NCBI RefSeq assembly: GCF_022810445.1
Contig: NZ_JAACGD010000003.1
Span: 1 to 15,178, forward strand
Reading direction: 5' to 3'
Length of the DNA: 15,178 bases
Source: Candidatus Cardinium sp. cBcalN2
GTDB taxonomy: Bacteria; Bacteroidota; Bacteroidia; Cytophagales; Amoebophilaceae
The position numbers and the translations under genes were made by a program. Numbering within the stretch: the stretch's first letter is position 1; every line of letters starts with the position of its first letter. Shown here in pieces: positions 6,623 through 13,767 of this stretch. Under the pieces are notes generated by a model. That model made no database searches, was not told where the DNA came from, and saw nothing but the letters and a program-made list of their open reading frames with translations.

Positions 6623-7732
6623 TTATTGCTTTTTTTGAAAAGCAGAGACAATCCACCCCCCTCCTATTACATCGTCTTCTTCATAAAAAACAGCCGCTTG
6701 ACCAGGTGTAATGGCATGCACACCACTGCCAAAAAAGACATGCATTTGATCACCTACTTGTTCAATCACGGCAGGTGTGCCGGGATCGTTATACCTAACC
6801 TTAGTAAGGGTATCTAACTTTTTTCCCTGTAGGTCTACATACTTAGATAAATTAAGCCGATCTACATACATACCATCGCGACGTAATTGATCAAAAGTGC
6901 CCAGTACTACTCGGTTGGTCTCTTTTTCTATGGCCGTTACATATACGGGATAACCTAAGGCTATATGTAACCCTTTTCGCTGTCCAATAGTATAAAAAGG
7001 ATACCCTTCATGATGTCCCACTACTGTTCCATCTTCTAGTACAAATTCCCCGCCTTTAACGCTTTCTTCCAATCCAGCTACTTGTCGTTTTAAGAATCCA
7101 CGGTAATCATTATCTGGAATAAAGCATATTTCATATGATTCAGACTTATTGACTAAGTCTGTAAAGCCACGCTGGGTAGCAAATGCACGAATAAAAGATT
7201 TGGTAAATCCACCTAGCGGCAACAAAGTCCTACTAAGGCTTTCTTGAGAAACACCCCATAGGGCATAGGATTGGTCTTTTTTAGGATCTAATCCTTTAGA
7301 AATAATATAACGCCCCCCTTCTAATCGCACTTTTGCATAATGACCTGTTGCTAGGTAATCACAACCTAGCTTATTAGCACGCTGCAGAAGCGCATCCCAT
7401 TTAATATGGGTGTTGCACAATACGCATGGATTAGGGGTTCTACCTGCTAAATATTCAGATTTAAAATGGTCAATTACATGGCTACCAAAGCTCTCTCTAA
7501 TGTCTACAACAATATGGGGGAATCCCAATTCAACAGCCACATTCCTAGCATCATTAATAGCGTCCAAACTACAACACCCTGTTTCTTTTTTCTTGCCACC
7601 ACTACCAGCATAACTCCATGTTTTCATGGTAATACCTACTACTTCATAGCCTTGGTCATGCAACATTACAGCCGTTACAGAACTGTCTATGCCACCACTC
7701 ATAGCCACTAATACACGTCCCTTTTTACTCAT
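6623..7732 (-). CDS. mnmA: tRNA-uridine 2-sulfurtransferase MnmA
   Basis: Cytoplasmic enzyme that adenylates and then thiolates U34 of tRNAs for Lys, Glu and Gln, giving the s2U part of the mnm5s2U modification. 369 residues, the usual family length. The PP-loop SGGIDSS is at 12-18. The catalytic cysteines are Cys103 in NPCVLCN and Cys203 in YEICFIPD, matching the pair used by E. coli MnmA (Cys102/Cys199). Other family blocks include GRTPNPC, YLATGHYAK, DQSYAL, and GQRKGLHIALGYPVYV in the C-terminal region. The ATG at 7732 gives the canonical start RVLVAMSGG. It lies 32 bp after the rpn gene in the same direction and could be co-transcribed. Beyond its stop lie a hairpin, palindrome copy C and the second repeat. 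Nothing in it looks degraded. Confidence 0.97.
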   Translation of the reverse strand: MSKKGRVLVAMSGGIDSSVTAVMLHDQGYEVVGITMKTWSYAGSGGKKKETGCCSLDAINDARNVAVELGFPHIVVDIRESFGSHVIDHFKSEYLAGRTPNPCVLCNTHIKWDALLQRANKLGCDYLATGHYAKVRLEGGRYIISKGLDPKKDQSYALWGVSQESLSRTLLPLGGFTKSFIRAFATQRGFTDLVNKSESYEICFIPDNDYRGFLKRQVAGLEESVKGGEFVLEDGTVVGHHEGYPFYTIGQRKGLHIALGYPVYVTAIEKETNRVVLGTFDQLRRDGMYVDRLNLSKYVDLQGKKLDTLTKVRYNDPGTPAVIEQVGDQMHVFFGSGVHAITPGQAAVFYEEDDVIGGGWIVSAFQKKQ

Positions 7733-7764
7733 AGGTGAATCTTAGAAAATAGCATATCTAACCT

Positions 7765-8772
7765 TTAGAACTTAGCTTTTTCTATATCCTCTTTAGAAAG
7801 ACCTGTAAGTAGCATAATATCTTCTAACGGGTAACCTTTTAGATGCATACCCCTAGCTATAGAAAGTGCTTTGCCCTTTTCTCCTTCTAGCTTCCCTTCT
7901 AGTTTGCCTTGTTCCAGACCTCTCTTTAGACCCTGTTCTAGGCCTTGCTTCAGGCCTTGTTCCAGGCCTTGCTCCAGGCCTTGTTCCAGACCTTGCTTTA
8001 GACCAACTTGCTCTCCTGCTTGTCTGGCTTGTTTTTTCATATAGTCTTCTACTGCTTGATTATCCATGATGCGTTTGATCTCTTTTTCATAAGTCCGTAA
8101 TTCTATTTCTGACCAGTTAAAGCGATTTAAGGCTTCATAGGCACGTTGGATAACCAAATCGGAATCTATTATTTTTTTTACCTCTGCTTCGCTAGTAGAG
8201 GAAGCATACTTAAAAAAGTAGCACCATTTTTCTATCATGGTAGATAATGCTTCAATAGAGTTGATCTTAAACTTAGGTAGTTCTATAAAAGTAAAAGAGA
8301 AATCTTGTAGGTCATGCGCATAGGTCTTAGCGTCTAGCACGATATGATTAGAGAGGTAATCTGTTTTACTTGGAAAAACAATGTAGTCCGTAATAGCTAT
8401 AAAGATTACGGCTTTAAGATCCTGGTATCTAGCGCCTACCTCTTGACCTACATTGAGTTGTCTGGAATAGGCCTTAGCGGCATAGTACTGCGCTCTTTTT
8501 TCAAATCCTTCTTGGGAGGTTACTTGCATCTCTACAATGATTTCCCTACCATAATTATTTCTGCACAACACATCTACTATACTTTCTTTCTTACACGCAA
8601 TCTCTGGATCTTGCACTGTAGAGAGAAAACTAACTTCTTTGATCATAGATGGGCCTTCAAGACACAATATACCATTTATAAAATGAATAAGAATATCTTT
8701 ATTTTTTTCAGTGCCAAATATCTTACGAAAGGCTACGTCATTCTTCGGATTTAGAAATTTTGAGGTTACCAT
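7765..8772 (-). CDS. Rpn family PD-(D/E)XK nuclease (transposase-related)
   Basis: 335 residues. The N-terminal two thirds match the Rpn/PDDEXK_2 family: NPKNDVAFRKIFG at the start, a family strand KKESIVDVLC with Asp67, and REIIVEMQV with Glu81-x-Gln83, an ExQ form of the PD-(D/E)XK active site. Studied Rpn proteins are calcium-stimulated DNases that promote RecA-independent recombination; many copies are labelled putative transposase. Residues about 248-290 are a repeat of four-residue units, mostly EQGL or KQGL, encoded by eight 12-bp units (7909-8004). A conserved tail follows (GKALSIARGMHLKGYPLEDIMLLTGLSKEDIEKAKF-type, a short helical motif common in this family). The ATG at 8772 fits the family start. 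mnmA follows 32 bp downstream. Intact active-site residues and an open frame suggest it is functional. Targets are unknown. Confidence 0.9.
   Translation of the reverse strand: MVTSKFLNPKNDVAFRKIFGTEKNKDILIHFINGILCLEGPSMIKEVSFLSTVQDPEIACKKESIVDVLCRNNYGREIIVEMQVTSQEGFEKRAQYYAAKAYSRQLNVGQEVGARYQDLKAVIFIAITDYIVFPSKTDYLSNHIVLDAKTYAHDLQDFSFTFIELPKFKINSIEALSTMIEKWCYFFKYASSTSEAEVKKIIDSDLVIQRAYEALNRFNWSEIELRTYEKEIKRIMDNQAVEDYMKKQARQAGEQVGLKQGLEQGLEQGLEQGLKQGLEQGLKRGLEQGKLEGKLEGEKGKALSIARGMHLKGYPLEDIMLLTGLSKEDIEKAKF
7909..8004. repeat. Eight 12-bp tandem units in the rpn gene
   Basis: Plus-strand units of the type TTGTTCCAGGCC repeat every 12 bases from 7909 to 8004 with small changes. Each encodes four residues (mostly E/K-Q-G-L) on the minus strand, so unit gain or loss keeps the frame. 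Confidence 0.9.
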
Positions 8773-8840
8773 AATACTGTTACATGTGATGCGTTGATAG
8801 ACACCACTAATATAGTAACTTTTTAGTATTGATTTAGGAG

Positions 8841-8853
8841 GTATCTGTTCAAA
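8841..8853. repeat. Right inverted 13-mer bracketing rpn-mnmA
   Basis: GTATCTGTTCAAA is the exact reverse complement of 6605-6617. It lies 68 bp upstream of the rpn start and 20 bp before palindrome half-copy D2. See the left partner for the chance estimate. Confidence 0.4.
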
Positions 8854-8872
8854 ACAACAGCATCCGCTCTTA

Positions 8873-8955
8873 GGGCTTCCTTTTCAACTATTTTTTTATT
8901 TCAGCTATAATGGTCACTTGCTGAACGCAACTATTTTACAAGGGGTTTTTTGTGC
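8873..8955 (-). repeat. Palindromic repeat family, half-copy D2
   Basis: Read on the minus strand it gives the full left arm of copy C: GCACAAAAAA, CCCCTTGTAAAATAGTTG (8928-8945, exact match to 1726-1743), GCGTTCAG, CAAG, TATAGCTGAAAT and GAAGCCC. The return arm is missing. It lies upstream of rpn and downstream of tsf. Confidence 0.65.
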
Positions 8956-9008
8956 ATTTCTGCCACAGTAGTGAATAGATACTATAAAACGAGTTACGAT
9001 TAGGCAGT

Positions 9009-9080
9009 ACTTTTTACAGCGGAACTAGAAACAAGAAGCTAATTGAAGCCTGACAAGCGGGCAACTGGTGCTTTCTAGCT
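9009..9080. repeat. Palindromic repeat family, half-copy D1
   Basis: A degraded core of the palindrome: TTTTTACAG, then ACTAGAAACAAG, AATTGAAGCC, the inner GACAAGCGGGC and the return arm GGTGCTTTCTAGCT, parallel to copy C around 6435-6500. Its last bases overlap the tsf stop codon (9079-9081). Between D2 and D1 lie about 50 unrelated bases. Confidence 0.5.
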
Positions 9081-9912
9081 ATGCACCTACCCCAATGCGT
9101 TTGAATGCAGTAACAGTTAAAGTGGGGGCAACTGTTTTAAGATATTGGGCAACTGTTAGTTTATTATTTTTGACAAATGGCTGCTGTAATAGCGTATTGT
9201 CCTGAAAAAACTTGTTTAATCTACCCTGAGTTATTTTTTCTGCTTTGTTACTATCAAACCCTTCAGCTATAACCTGTGCATGGATAACAGCCGATTCTCT
9301 TTCGACTACAGTTGAATCAACCTGATCTTTATCAAGTGCTACGGGGGCCATAGCGGCTATTTGCATAGCCACATCTTTACCTGCAGCGAGTACATCTTCA
9401 CCTTGACCACCTTCTAGGGCTACTAAAGCAGCTAAACGATTACCAGTATGAATATAAGGAACAGTTACTTCAGCTGTTAAGGTTTCATAAGCAGAAATGG
9501 TTATTTTCTCACCAACGGTACCAGTAGCTGCTACCATAGCTGCTTGAACGGTCTGATTGCCTAATGGCAAAGCTTCTAGCGTGGCTATGGAGATGGGATT
9601 GTGGGCTACTGCAGCTTCTAAAATACGTTTACCTAACGTAACAAACAACTCGCTTTTAGCAACAAAGTCGGTTTCACAATTGATTACCAACAAGAAAGAT
9701 TGCTTATTATTGGAACTTGCACAAGCAAAAACAGCGCCTTCACCTGCATGGTATGCAGCACGATCTGCCAATATCTTTTGTCCTTTTTTTCTTAAAAAAT
9801 CAATGGCTTTTTCAAAATCACCTCCTGATTCAATTAATGCTTTCTTGCAATCCATCATTCCTGCACCTGTTTTTTGCCTCAGAGCAGCTACCTCTTGTGC
9901 TGTAATAACCAT
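9079..9912 (-). CDS. tsf: Elongation factor Ts
   Basis: Guanine nucleotide exchange factor that recycles EF-Tu from GDP to GTP in the cytoplasm. 277 residues, normal for Bacteroidota. The N-terminal UBA-like domain has VAALRQKTGAGMMDCKKALIE with the family signature LRxxTGAGMMDCKKAL. The core follows, with NCETDFVAKSELF contacting EF-Tu, then the dimer-type repeats VGEKITISAYE and MQIAAMAP. The ATG at 9912 yields MVITAQEVAALR, as in homologues. It is the last gene of the rplM-rpsI-rpsB-tsf unit, 111 bp after rpsB, a longer gap than usual because the second repeat is inserted there. Its stop codon touches palindrome half-copy D1. Nothing is degraded. Confidence 0.97.
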   Translation of the reverse strand: MVITAQEVAALRQKTGAGMMDCKKALIESGGDFEKAIDFLRKKGQKILADRAAYHAGEGAVFACASSNNKQSFLLVINCETDFVAKSELFVTLGKRILEAAVAHNPISIATLEALPLGNQTVQAAMVAATGTVGEKITISAYETLTAEVTVPYIHTGNRLAALVALEGGQGEDVLAAGKDVAMQIAAMAPVALDKDQVDSTVVERESAVIHAQVIAEGFDSNKAEKITQGRLNKFFQDNTLLQQPFVKNNKLTVAQYLKTVAPTLTVTAFKRIGVGA

Positions 9913-9959
9913 ATATTTTATTTATTATATTCAGATGACTGACCTGCTGTAAAGCACCT

Positions 9960-10025
9960 ATTCAGCCCTCACCCACGGCCATGGGTTATACCCCCAAAAA
10001 GAGACCTTATAGAATGAAGTTTATT
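9960..10025. repeat. Second repeat family, copy 2 (rpsB-tsf spacer)
   Basis: Matches 6301-6366. The part 9960-9992 (ATTCAGCCCTCACCCACGGC…GTTATACC) is nearly identical, and looser likeness continues to 10025, where the repeat meets the rpsB stop codon (10024-10026). Within it ACCCACGGCCATGGGT is a near-perfect 16-bp palindrome. It could act as an attenuator between rpsB and tsf. Confidence 0.65.
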
Positions 10026-11022
10026 ATTTTTCTTCTTTCCCTAACTTCTCTTGAATGGGAGCAGCAGCTTGTACTGCTTTTGCTTGCTCCGGTTGCTCTT
10101 TAACGGGCAAAGGAGGTTGTACTAATTTTTCTTTCTTTGGTCGGTCTTTAACGGGAGTAGCTGCTTGTGCAACTTTAGCTACAGGTGTAATTTCTTTAGG
10201 TTTTGCCTTGGATGGAATGGTTTTCTTGATTACCACACCTTGCACCACTTTTATACCTCTTTTAGGAGCCATTTTGTTACCTTCATTACCAGCAGGGTCC
10301 TCCTCTTTCTTAGGGGCGGTTTCTGCCTTCTCCTTCTTATAGGCTGCAATACCTTCTTGAATGGAACCAGCTAGATATCGAACTATAATGTCAACTGAAC
10401 GGAAGGCATCATCATTGCCAGGAATAGGAAAATCAACTATATCTGGGTTGGTGTTGGTATCAACAAGGGCAAAAACAGGAATACCTAATTTGCGTGCTTC
10501 TTCAACAGCAATATGCTCTTCTTTAATGTCAATTACCAATAGCGCAGAGGGCAGCCTAGTAACATTAGCCAATCCCTGTAATATTCTACTGAGTTTTTCT
10601 TGCTCTCGGGCAATAATCAACCTTTCTTTTTTAGCTAAGTTTTTATAAGCAGATGTCTGCATATTTTTTTCTATGGCTAACATACGCTTTAGCAGCTTGC
10701 GGGTATTGACAAAGTTAGTGAGTGTGCCACCAAGCCATCTTTCTGTAACATAGGGCATACCTAGGTCTTTGGCTGCCTGCTCTACAGAAGCTTTAACTTG
10801 CTTTTTGGTAGCTACAAACAAGATTTTTTTACCAGCTCGTGCCATCGCATTGAGCTGCAAGGCAGCTGCTTGCATACAGGTAATGGTTTTATTTAGATCA
10901 ATGATGTGTATGCCATTTTGCTTCATGAAAATAAAGGGAGCCATCTTAGGATTCCATTTCCTAGTTAAGTGACCAAAATGGACGCCAGCATCAAGCAATT
11001 CTTTGAATTCTAATTTTATCAT
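10024..11022 (-). CDS. rpsB: 30S ribosomal protein S2 with a long repetitive C-terminal tail
   Basis: Structural protein of the small ribosomal subunit, late-assembling and bound with S1-type contacts. The core (about 1-230) is canonical: FKELLDAGVHFGHLTRKWNPKM at the start, FVATKKQVKASVEQAAKDLGMPYVTERWLGGTLTN, PSALLVIDIKEEHIAVEEARKLGIPVFALVDTNTNPD and DDAFRSVDIIVRYLAGSIQEG. I chose the ATG at 11022 (332 residues), since MIKLEFKELLDAGVHFGH fits homologues; a TTG at 11037 would add five residues. About 95 residues beyond the core are low-complexity, rich in K, P, A, E and V, ending in two 16-residue repeats and a partial third (10027-10161). That makes the protein clearly longer than most S2 proteins. 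It lies 35 bp after rpsI and 111 bp before tsf. The second repeat starts at its stop codon. Confidence 0.96.
   Translation of the reverse strand: MIKLEFKELLDAGVHFGHLTRKWNPKMAPFIFMKQNGIHIIDLNKTITCMQAAALQLNAMARAGKKILFVATKKQVKASVEQAAKDLGMPYVTERWLGGTLTNFVNTRKLLKRMLAIEKNMQTSAYKNLAKKERLIIAREQEKLSRILQGLANVTRLPSALLVIDIKEEHIAVEEARKLGIPVFALVDTNTNPDIVDFPIPGNDDAFRSVDIIVRYLAGSIQEGIAAYKKEKAETAPKKEEDPAGNEGNKMAPKRGIKVVQGVVIKKTIPSKAKPKEITPVAKVAQAATPVKDRPKKEKLVQPPLPVKEQPEQAKAVQAAAPIQEKLGKEEK
10027..10161. repeat. 48-bp internal repeats in the rpsB tail
   Basis: The units encode ATPVKDRPKKEKLVQP, PLPVKEQPEQAKAVQA and AAPIQEKLGKEEK (16, 16 and 13 residues). DNA identity persists in places: TCTTTAACGGG recurs at 10097-10107 and 10145-10155, exactly 48 bp apart. 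This points to tandem duplication of coding DNA followed by drift. Confidence 0.7.
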
Positions 11023-11057
11023 TATGGGTAATAACAAATATAACTATGAGAATAGGG

Positions 11058-11447
11058 CTAACGTTTGGTAAATTGGAATTTCTTTCTGGATTTTTTACGA
11101 CCATACTTCTTACGTTCCACTACTCTAGCATCCCTAGTTAAGAAGCCTTCTTTTTTCAGTATGGGCCTATTGGTTTCTAAGTCTAATTTGCAAAGTGCCC
11201 TAGCAACACCCAAGCGAATGGCCTCAGCTTGTCCGCGCAACCCCCCACCAGTAACATTAACCTTGATATTGTACTGGGTTACCATATCTAATTTTTCTAG
11301 AGGCTGCTTAACAATTAAGCTAATTTCTTCTACTGGAAAATAATCTGAAAGTGGCTTATGATTAATTTGAATATTTCCTGTCCCTTTAACAAGATAAACC
11401 CTGGCTACGGCGGTCTTTCTTCGACCTACTGCATTAACTGTTTCCAT
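11058..11447 (-). CDS. rpsI: 30S ribosomal protein S9
   Basis: Small-subunit protein whose basic C-terminal tail reaches the P-site tRNA. 129 residues, typical for Bacteroidota. Family blocks: VNAVGRRKTAVARVYLVKGTGNIQIN at the start, then VTGGGLRGQAEAIRLGVARAL, then LTRDARVVERKKYGRKKSRKKFQFTKR, with the canonical KR terminus. The ATG at 11447 is 12 bp after the rplM stop, so the two are translated from one message, as in nearly all bacteria. rpsB follows after a 35-bp gap. No anomalies. Confidence 0.98.
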   Translation of the reverse strand: METVNAVGRRKTAVARVYLVKGTGNIQINHKPLSDYFPVEEISLIVKQPLEKLDMVTQYNIKVNVTGGGLRGQAEAIRLGVARALCKLDLETNRPILKKEGFLTRDARVVERKKYGRKKSRKKFQFTKR

Positions 11448-11459
11448 CCGTTAATAAAA

Positions 11460-11909
11460 TTAGTATTTTAGGGTTATTGGGGTTGGTTTTTGAGCTGCAT
11501 AGGGATGGATAGCACCCTGGCAAACATGCAAATTGTGAAACAACCTTCTGCCCAACCTATTTTTAGGCAACATACCTTTTACAGCATGCTCTATAACACG
11601 CTTGGGATTAACTACCTGAACTTCTTGAGGAGTAGCCTGCTTTAACCCACCAGGATAACCTGAATAGGTAGTATAGATTTTTTTTACCCATTTATTACCT
11701 GATAAAGCTACTTTACCAGCATTTAAAATGATAACATGGTCTCCCCCATCTGTATGGGGCGTAAAATCGGGCTTATGCTTCCCACGGATGATGTAAGCAA
11801 CCTGGCTAGCGAGCCTACCCAACGGCTGAGACGAAGCATCAACAACAACCCATTGTTTGTTAACACTCTGCTTGTTAGCATATTTTGTCTTATAACTAAT
11901 ATAATCCAC
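11460..11909 (-). CDS. rplM: 50S ribosomal protein L13
   Basis: Early-assembling large-subunit protein. 149 residues. Conserved blocks: VNKQWVVVDASSQPLGRLASQVAYIIRGKHKPDFTPHTDGGDHVIILNA, then KWVKKIYTTYSGYPGGLK, then VIEHAVKGMLPKNRLGRRLFHNLHVCQGAIHPYAAQKP. The start is a GTG at 11909, the only position giving the Bacteroidota-type N-terminus MDYISYKTKYANK. It is the first gene of the rplM-rpsI-rpsB-tsf unit, with a good promoter about 65 bp upstream. The rare start codon and the roughly 60-nt leader could help hold expression at the required level. Confidence 0.97.
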   Translation of the reverse strand: MDYISYKTKYANKQSVNKQWVVVDASSQPLGRLASQVAYIIRGKHKPDFTPHTDGGDHVIILNAGKVALSGNKWVKKIYTTYSGYPGGLKQATPQEVQVVNPKRVIEHAVKGMLPKNRLGRRLFHNLHVCQGAIHPYAAQKPTPITLKY

Positions 11910-11974
11910 GCTTTTTTAAATAAAAAGTTGAACCAACAAAAAAATTTGAGGACTGTACAAAAAACTAAAGGCTT

Positions 11975-12006
11975 CAAATGTATCTTTTTTTTGCAAAAAA
12001 TGCAAA
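11975..12006 (-). promoter_or_regulatory. Bacteroidota-type promoter of the rplM operon
   Basis: On the minus strand, TTTG (12003-12006) is followed after 20 bp by TACATTTG (11975-11982), an exact TAnnTTTG. This matches the -33/-7 pattern recognised by the primary Bacteroidota sigma factor. Transcription would start near 11969, leaving a leader of about 60 nt before the GTG start of rplM. It is the clearest promoter in the window. Confidence 0.75.
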
Positions 12007-12106
12007 CAAAATGAAACTGAAAAAACATACACTGCCTACTTAAAGTATTGAAGCGATAACCTATAGCAGCCAGGAATTACGTCCTTGTAGTCAAGTCATA
12101 GATGCA

Positions 12107-13369
12107 TTAACGCACAATAACTTGTGTAAAGGAATCTAAAGATAAGTATTTTTGTGCTAATTTTCTAACCTCTATAGCGGTTATATTACGAACCTGATGG
12201 TAAAACGCAGTGTAGTAACTTTGGTCTAAACCATGAAGATAGGTTGTTTGAAACTTTTGCATAATAGCAAAAGGATCATTAATAGTAGTTAAAAAATGGC
12301 CCAGCAAGTAGTTTTTAACATTTGCTAAGGTCTGGTCTGAAACTAGCTCATGGTGTAACAGTTCTATTTCTTTATAAACCTCCTTAATGGTTTCCTTGGT
12401 TACTTCTTGGGCTACTTCTGTAGTAATAGCTAGGTAGCCAGCTTGTAGTAAAGCTACCATACTGGAATGAATGCCATAGGTATAGCCCTTATCTTCTCGA
12501 ATATTACGCATAAGCCGAGAACCAAAATAACCACCTAAAAGGGTATTGACTACAACCATAGGTAAAAAATCTGCCTCTTTCTTAACCAATAACTTTTTGC
12601 CAATTACAATGGCAGACTGCAGATGTTGTCCATCTACCAACTCTATTTTTTCAGGCAGTGTACTAGGTAGTATTTGATCTATTAACAGATTTTTGGCAGT
12701 AGGTAAACCTGCTAGGGAGTCTTCAATCAATTGTAAGGCTGTTGGCGTAACTTGACCGCTCACAAAAGCAGCACAATTCGTAAAAAATAGTTGTTCGTAA
12801 TGTTGTTGTAAATCTGCCCGTTGGATACCAACAACATCTTGTATAGTTAGCTGTTTACCATAAGGATGGGCCTCTGTAAATAGAGCCGTACAAAATCGCT
12901 TATACGCTACCCGATTATTTTTTTTATCGGCCATTTGAATAGCCTGCGCTTTGACGTTTTTGAGCAATTCAAGTGATTTTTCAGGAAAACTAGGAGTCAA
13001 TAAGACCTCCAATAATAGGTCTAAGACAGGACTAAGATGCTTGGTAAGCGTGGAAAGCGAGATGGTACAAAAATCTTTCTGTACGCGCGTACTAATCGTT
13101 GCACCATAGTAATCTATAATATGCGCAATAGCTTGCGTATTTTTAGTTGTGGTACCCTCTAGTAGCATAGCAGCAGTAAAATAGGCTGCACCTGGATGCA
13201 ATTCATAAGCGCTACCAGATTTAAAAATCAAATCTAACTCTATAATGGGTTGACTACCCATGTTTAAGCAATAAAGTGGCAGCTTATTCCCAAGTACCTG
13301 CCTTTCTGGCCATGGAAAATGGATGGGCTCTATCTCTTTAAATTTTGGAGGAATGGTTCTATCAAGCAT
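12107..13369 (-). CDS. M16-fold peptidase homologue lacking the zinc motif
   Basis: 420 residues with the two-lobe M16B layout. The N-terminal M16 domain has the block GAAYFTAAMLLEGT at 60-73, and the C-terminal M16C domain has GGYFGSRLMRNIREDKGYTYG at 279-299. In active members the first block reads GxAHxxEH; here His, Glu and His are replaced by Tyr63, Ala66 and Ala67, so zinc binding and catalysis are not expected. The C-terminal Arg/Tyr block that helps shape the active site of a partner is kept. Bacteroidota commonly encode M16 proteins as an active plus inactive pair; no active partner is in this window, so it would have to lie elsewhere or be lost. There is no signal peptide, so it is cytoplasmic as drawn. 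The ATG at 13369 is the natural start. It is well preserved, and so presumably selected as a subunit or binding protein. Confidence 0.9.
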   Translation of the reverse strand: MLDRTIPPKFKEIEPIHFPWPERQVLGNKLPLYCLNMGSQPIIELDLIFKSGSAYELHPGAAYFTAAMLLEGTTTKNTQAIAHIIDYYGATISTRVQKDFCTISLSTLTKHLSPVLDLLLEVLLTPSFPEKSLELLKNVKAQAIQMADKKNNRVAYKRFCTALFTEAHPYGKQLTIQDVVGIQRADLQQHYEQLFFTNCAAFVSGQVTPTALQLIEDSLAGLPTAKNLLIDQILPSTLPEKIELVDGQHLQSAIVIGKKLLVKKEADFLPMVVVNTLLGGYFGSRLMRNIREDKGYTYGIHSSMVALLQAGYLAITTEVAQEVTKETIKEVYKEIELLHHELVSDQTLANVKNYLLGHFLTTINDPFAIMQKFQTTYLHGLDQSYYTAFYHQVRNITAIEVRKLAQKYLSLDSFTQVIVR

Positions 13370-13382
13370 AAATAATATGGAT

Positions 13383-13505
13383 TTACCAGAAAGTAGATTT
13401 TTTGCAAGGCGTTACTGCTGCTAGTAATTCGCAAGGCAAGCCAGCGCTTAAATCTTCACGAGGCCGTTGTTATAGGTCGACAGTATAATTTTTCTGGGAG
13501 TGGTC
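13383..13505 (-). pseudogene. Possible remnant of a DDE transposase C-terminus
   Basis: Minus-strand frames give TTPRKIILSTYNN in one frame, and directly after it in another frame RPREDLSAGLPCELLAAV, ending at a TAA (13383-13385). Put together this resembles the YNxxRPRxxL block near the end of integrase-core (IS3/IS481-like) transposases, with a frameshift at about 13465. No catalytic part or terminal repeats are visible, and the match is short. It may be chance. Confidence 0.3.
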
Positions 13506-13767
13506 TATCTAAAATAAAGAAAAAATAAGATTTATTGGATGAATAGCATCAAAAATTGAAAAAAATGAACGTACAAGGAATAAGAAAATTATACGAGCAA
13601 CCTATTAAGAACTGGCTGAAAAGGTGATTGGTGCTCGACAAATATTGTACAAAGTTTTTTTATGTATAGCCGCAGTACAGTGCTGAATGGTATCGATAAA
13701 TTTTGTTACATAAACCATCCAAAGGCTTTACTTTATAACTGATTATACAACACGATTAGCCAATTGC
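13506..13767. other. Spacer without recognised gene
   Basis: AT-rich DNA between the transposase-like remnant and the lipase pseudogene. It contains only a 37-codon minus-strand frame (13605-13718, beginning MVYVTKFIDTIQHC) and a 20-codon plus-strand frame near 13565, neither recognisable. No hairpin terminator was found after the lipase gene. Confidence 0.4.

Noticed and set aside
6333..6651. Two overlapping minus-strand frames of 70-73 codons
   Set aside because: They consist of the palindromic repeat and hairpins (copy C), with biased composition; they are not genes.
11723..12028. Minus-strand frame of 101 codons upstream of and overlapping rplM
   Set aside because: It overlaps rplM in another frame and covers its promoter; phenylalanine-rich translation is due to T-rich DNA.
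13605..13718. 37-codon minus-strand frame MVYVTKFIDTIQHC…
   Set aside because: Reads somewhat protein-like, but no family match and no start signal; kept only as spacer content.
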